Shown here piece by piece: positions 63,142-64,000 of a DNA stretch of 64,000 nt. Source of the stretch: Eutreptiella sp. 'Long Island Sound 2002' (lineage: Eukaryota > Euglenozoa > Euglenophyceae > Eutreptiales > Eutreptiaceae). Made by a program: the position numbers and the translations under genes. Each line of letters opens with the position of its first letter. The stretch's first letter is position 1. The DNA is taken from the NCBI GenBank assembly GCA_964036045.1, contig OZ038380.1:9137913-9201912 (forward strand), in the 5' to 3' direction. The notes under the pieces were generated by a model. The model searched no databases. It was not told the DNA's origin and saw only the letters and a list, made by a program, of their open reading frames with translations.

Positions 63142-64000
63142 TTTTGTGTGTAATAATGATTTACCACAGTCCAATCATGACTTCTGCACAAAAACTGCAT
63201 GGCCAAGACCGAGCCAGTTTTGGGGCATAGTGGCCACAATGTGCGACACAAACTGTGAGTGCAGCATTGCCGCAAAAAACATACGGTGAGGCCCCAGTTT
63301 TGTGTGTAATAATGATTTACCACAGTCCAATCATGACTTCTGCACAAAGGCTGCATGGCCAAGACCGAGCCAGTTTTGGGGCATAGTGGCCACAATGTGG
63401 GGCACAAACTGTGAGTGCAGCATTGCCGCAAAAAAAATACGGTGAGACCCAAGTTTTGTGTGTAATAATGATTTACCACAGTCCAATCATGACTTCTGCA
63501 CAAAAACTGCATGGCCAAGACCGAGCCAGTTTTGGGGCACAGTGGCCACAATGTGGTGCACAAACAGTGAGTGCAGCATGGCCGCAAAATACACATGGTT
63601 AGACCCCAGTTTTGTGTGCAATAATGATTTACCACAGTCCGACTATGACTTCTGCACAAAGGCTGCACGGCCAAGACCGAGCCAGTTTTGGGGCACAGTG
63701 GCCACAATGTGGGGCAGGAACTGTGAGTGCAGCATTGCCGCAAAAAACACATGGTGAGACCCCAGTTTTGTGTGTAATAATGATTTACCACAGTCCAACC
63801 ATGACTTCTGCACAAAGGCTGCATGGCCAAGACCGAGCCAGTTTTGGAGCATTGTGACCACAATGTGGGGCACAAACAGTGAGTGCAGCATTGCCGCAAA
63901 ATACACATGGTGAGACCCCAGTTTTGTGTGCAATAATGATTCACCACAGTCCAATCATGACTTCTGCACAAAGGCTGCATGGCCAAGACCGAGCCAGTTT
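63142..64000 (+). repeat. Distant duplicate of positions 58,930-59,788 (offset 4,212 bp)
   Basis: The run tgtgcgacac, aaaaaaatacgg, tggtgcac, gcatggccgcaaaatac, cagtccgactatg, ctgcacggcc and gcaggaac occurs in the same order 27 monomers earlier. One substitution was noted (gacccaag versus gaccccag near 63,448). The block is cut off by the window end. Confidence 0.75.

Larger units (their letters stand above)
1..64000 (+). repeat. Satellite DNA array, 156-bp monomer, about 410 tandem copies
   Basis: Landmarks such as catgacttctgcacaaa recur every 156 bp from the first to the last line, always in the same orientation. The array begins and ends inside a monomer, so neither edge is visible. Copies differ by scattered substitutions, very few by length. 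No transposon, unique spacer or inversion interrupts it, so no stretch of the window lies outside the repeat. The monomer length falls in the range common for centromeric and pericentromeric satellites (roughly 150-180 bp), and nested higher-order repeats are present, as in alpha-satellite-like arrays. I do not recognise the family, so organism and chromosomal location are unknown. A role in centromere or heterochromatin formation is inference only. Confidence 0.98.

Noticed and set aside
1-64000. CRISPR array (regular repeats)
   Set aside because: There are no unique spacers; the whole 156-bp unit repeats.
1-64000. Transposon origin of the repeat (LTR, helitron or MITE tandem)
   Set aside because: I found no terminal inverted repeats, target-site duplications or transposase/RT-like sequence, and every junction between monomers looks the same.
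1-64000. Telomeric, rDNA, 5S or tRNA-derived repeat
   Set aside because: I saw no telomere-like hexamer runs. The monomer shows no recognisable A-box/B-box pair, and no part looks like rRNA or a tRNA cloverleaf.

Overview
The whole 64 kb window is one uninterrupted satellite DNA array. It consists of about 410 head-to-tail copies of a 156-bp monomer, all in the same orientation, and it runs off both ends of the window. I found no unique sequence, transposable element, RNA gene, CRISPR array or credible protein-coding gene. An array of this size with nested higher-order repeats (HORs) is typical of a eukaryotic centromeric, pericentromeric or other heterochromatic block resolved by long reads. 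I do not recognise the monomer and cannot name the organism. Several variable sites look like CpG to TpG/CpA decay, which would suit a genome that methylates CpG, but that is only an inference.

Monomer: about 50% GC by hand count of one copy (positions 337-492), with one A5-A6 tract and two T4 tracts per copy. Each copy carries a dyad around a TGRCCA core (CATTGTGRCCACAATG in one class). A degenerate internal duplication lies about half a monomer apart (spacings 80 and 76 bp), suggesting the 156-mer grew from a shorter unit. Length is held very tightly: from the drift of repeat phase I count only about 16 length changes in the window (ten 1-bp insertions, five 1-bp deletions, one 4-bp tandem duplication). 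Their net sum of +9 bp matches the observed phase shift. Base substitutions, by contrast, are common.

Layout: three monomer classes are distinguished by the dyad region: A (gagcattgtgacc), B (gggcacagtggcc) and C (gggcatagtggcc, usually with tacggtgaggcc). Positions 1-1,000 are A/B. Positions 1,000-13,400 are mainly C, with an A/B island at 5.9-7.4 kb and 12-, 9-, 7- and 5-mer HORs. Positions 13.4-21 kb are mixed. Positions 21-36 kb are A-rich, with a 17/18-mer HOR and later a 6-mer. Positions 36-38.5 kb are C. Positions 38.5-49.4 kb are A/B, including an almost perfect 18-mer (2,808 bp) duplication that is probably the youngest expansion. Positions 49.4-64 kb are C with recurrent inserted cassettes and 6-, 10- and 7-mer HORs.

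Because 156 = 3 x 52, any frame without a stop in the consensus stays open for kilobases. Stop-free minus-strand stretches of over 2,000 codons occur, but they change frame at indels, overlap one another and have no gene structure. I treat them as a by-product of the repeat and report no CDS.
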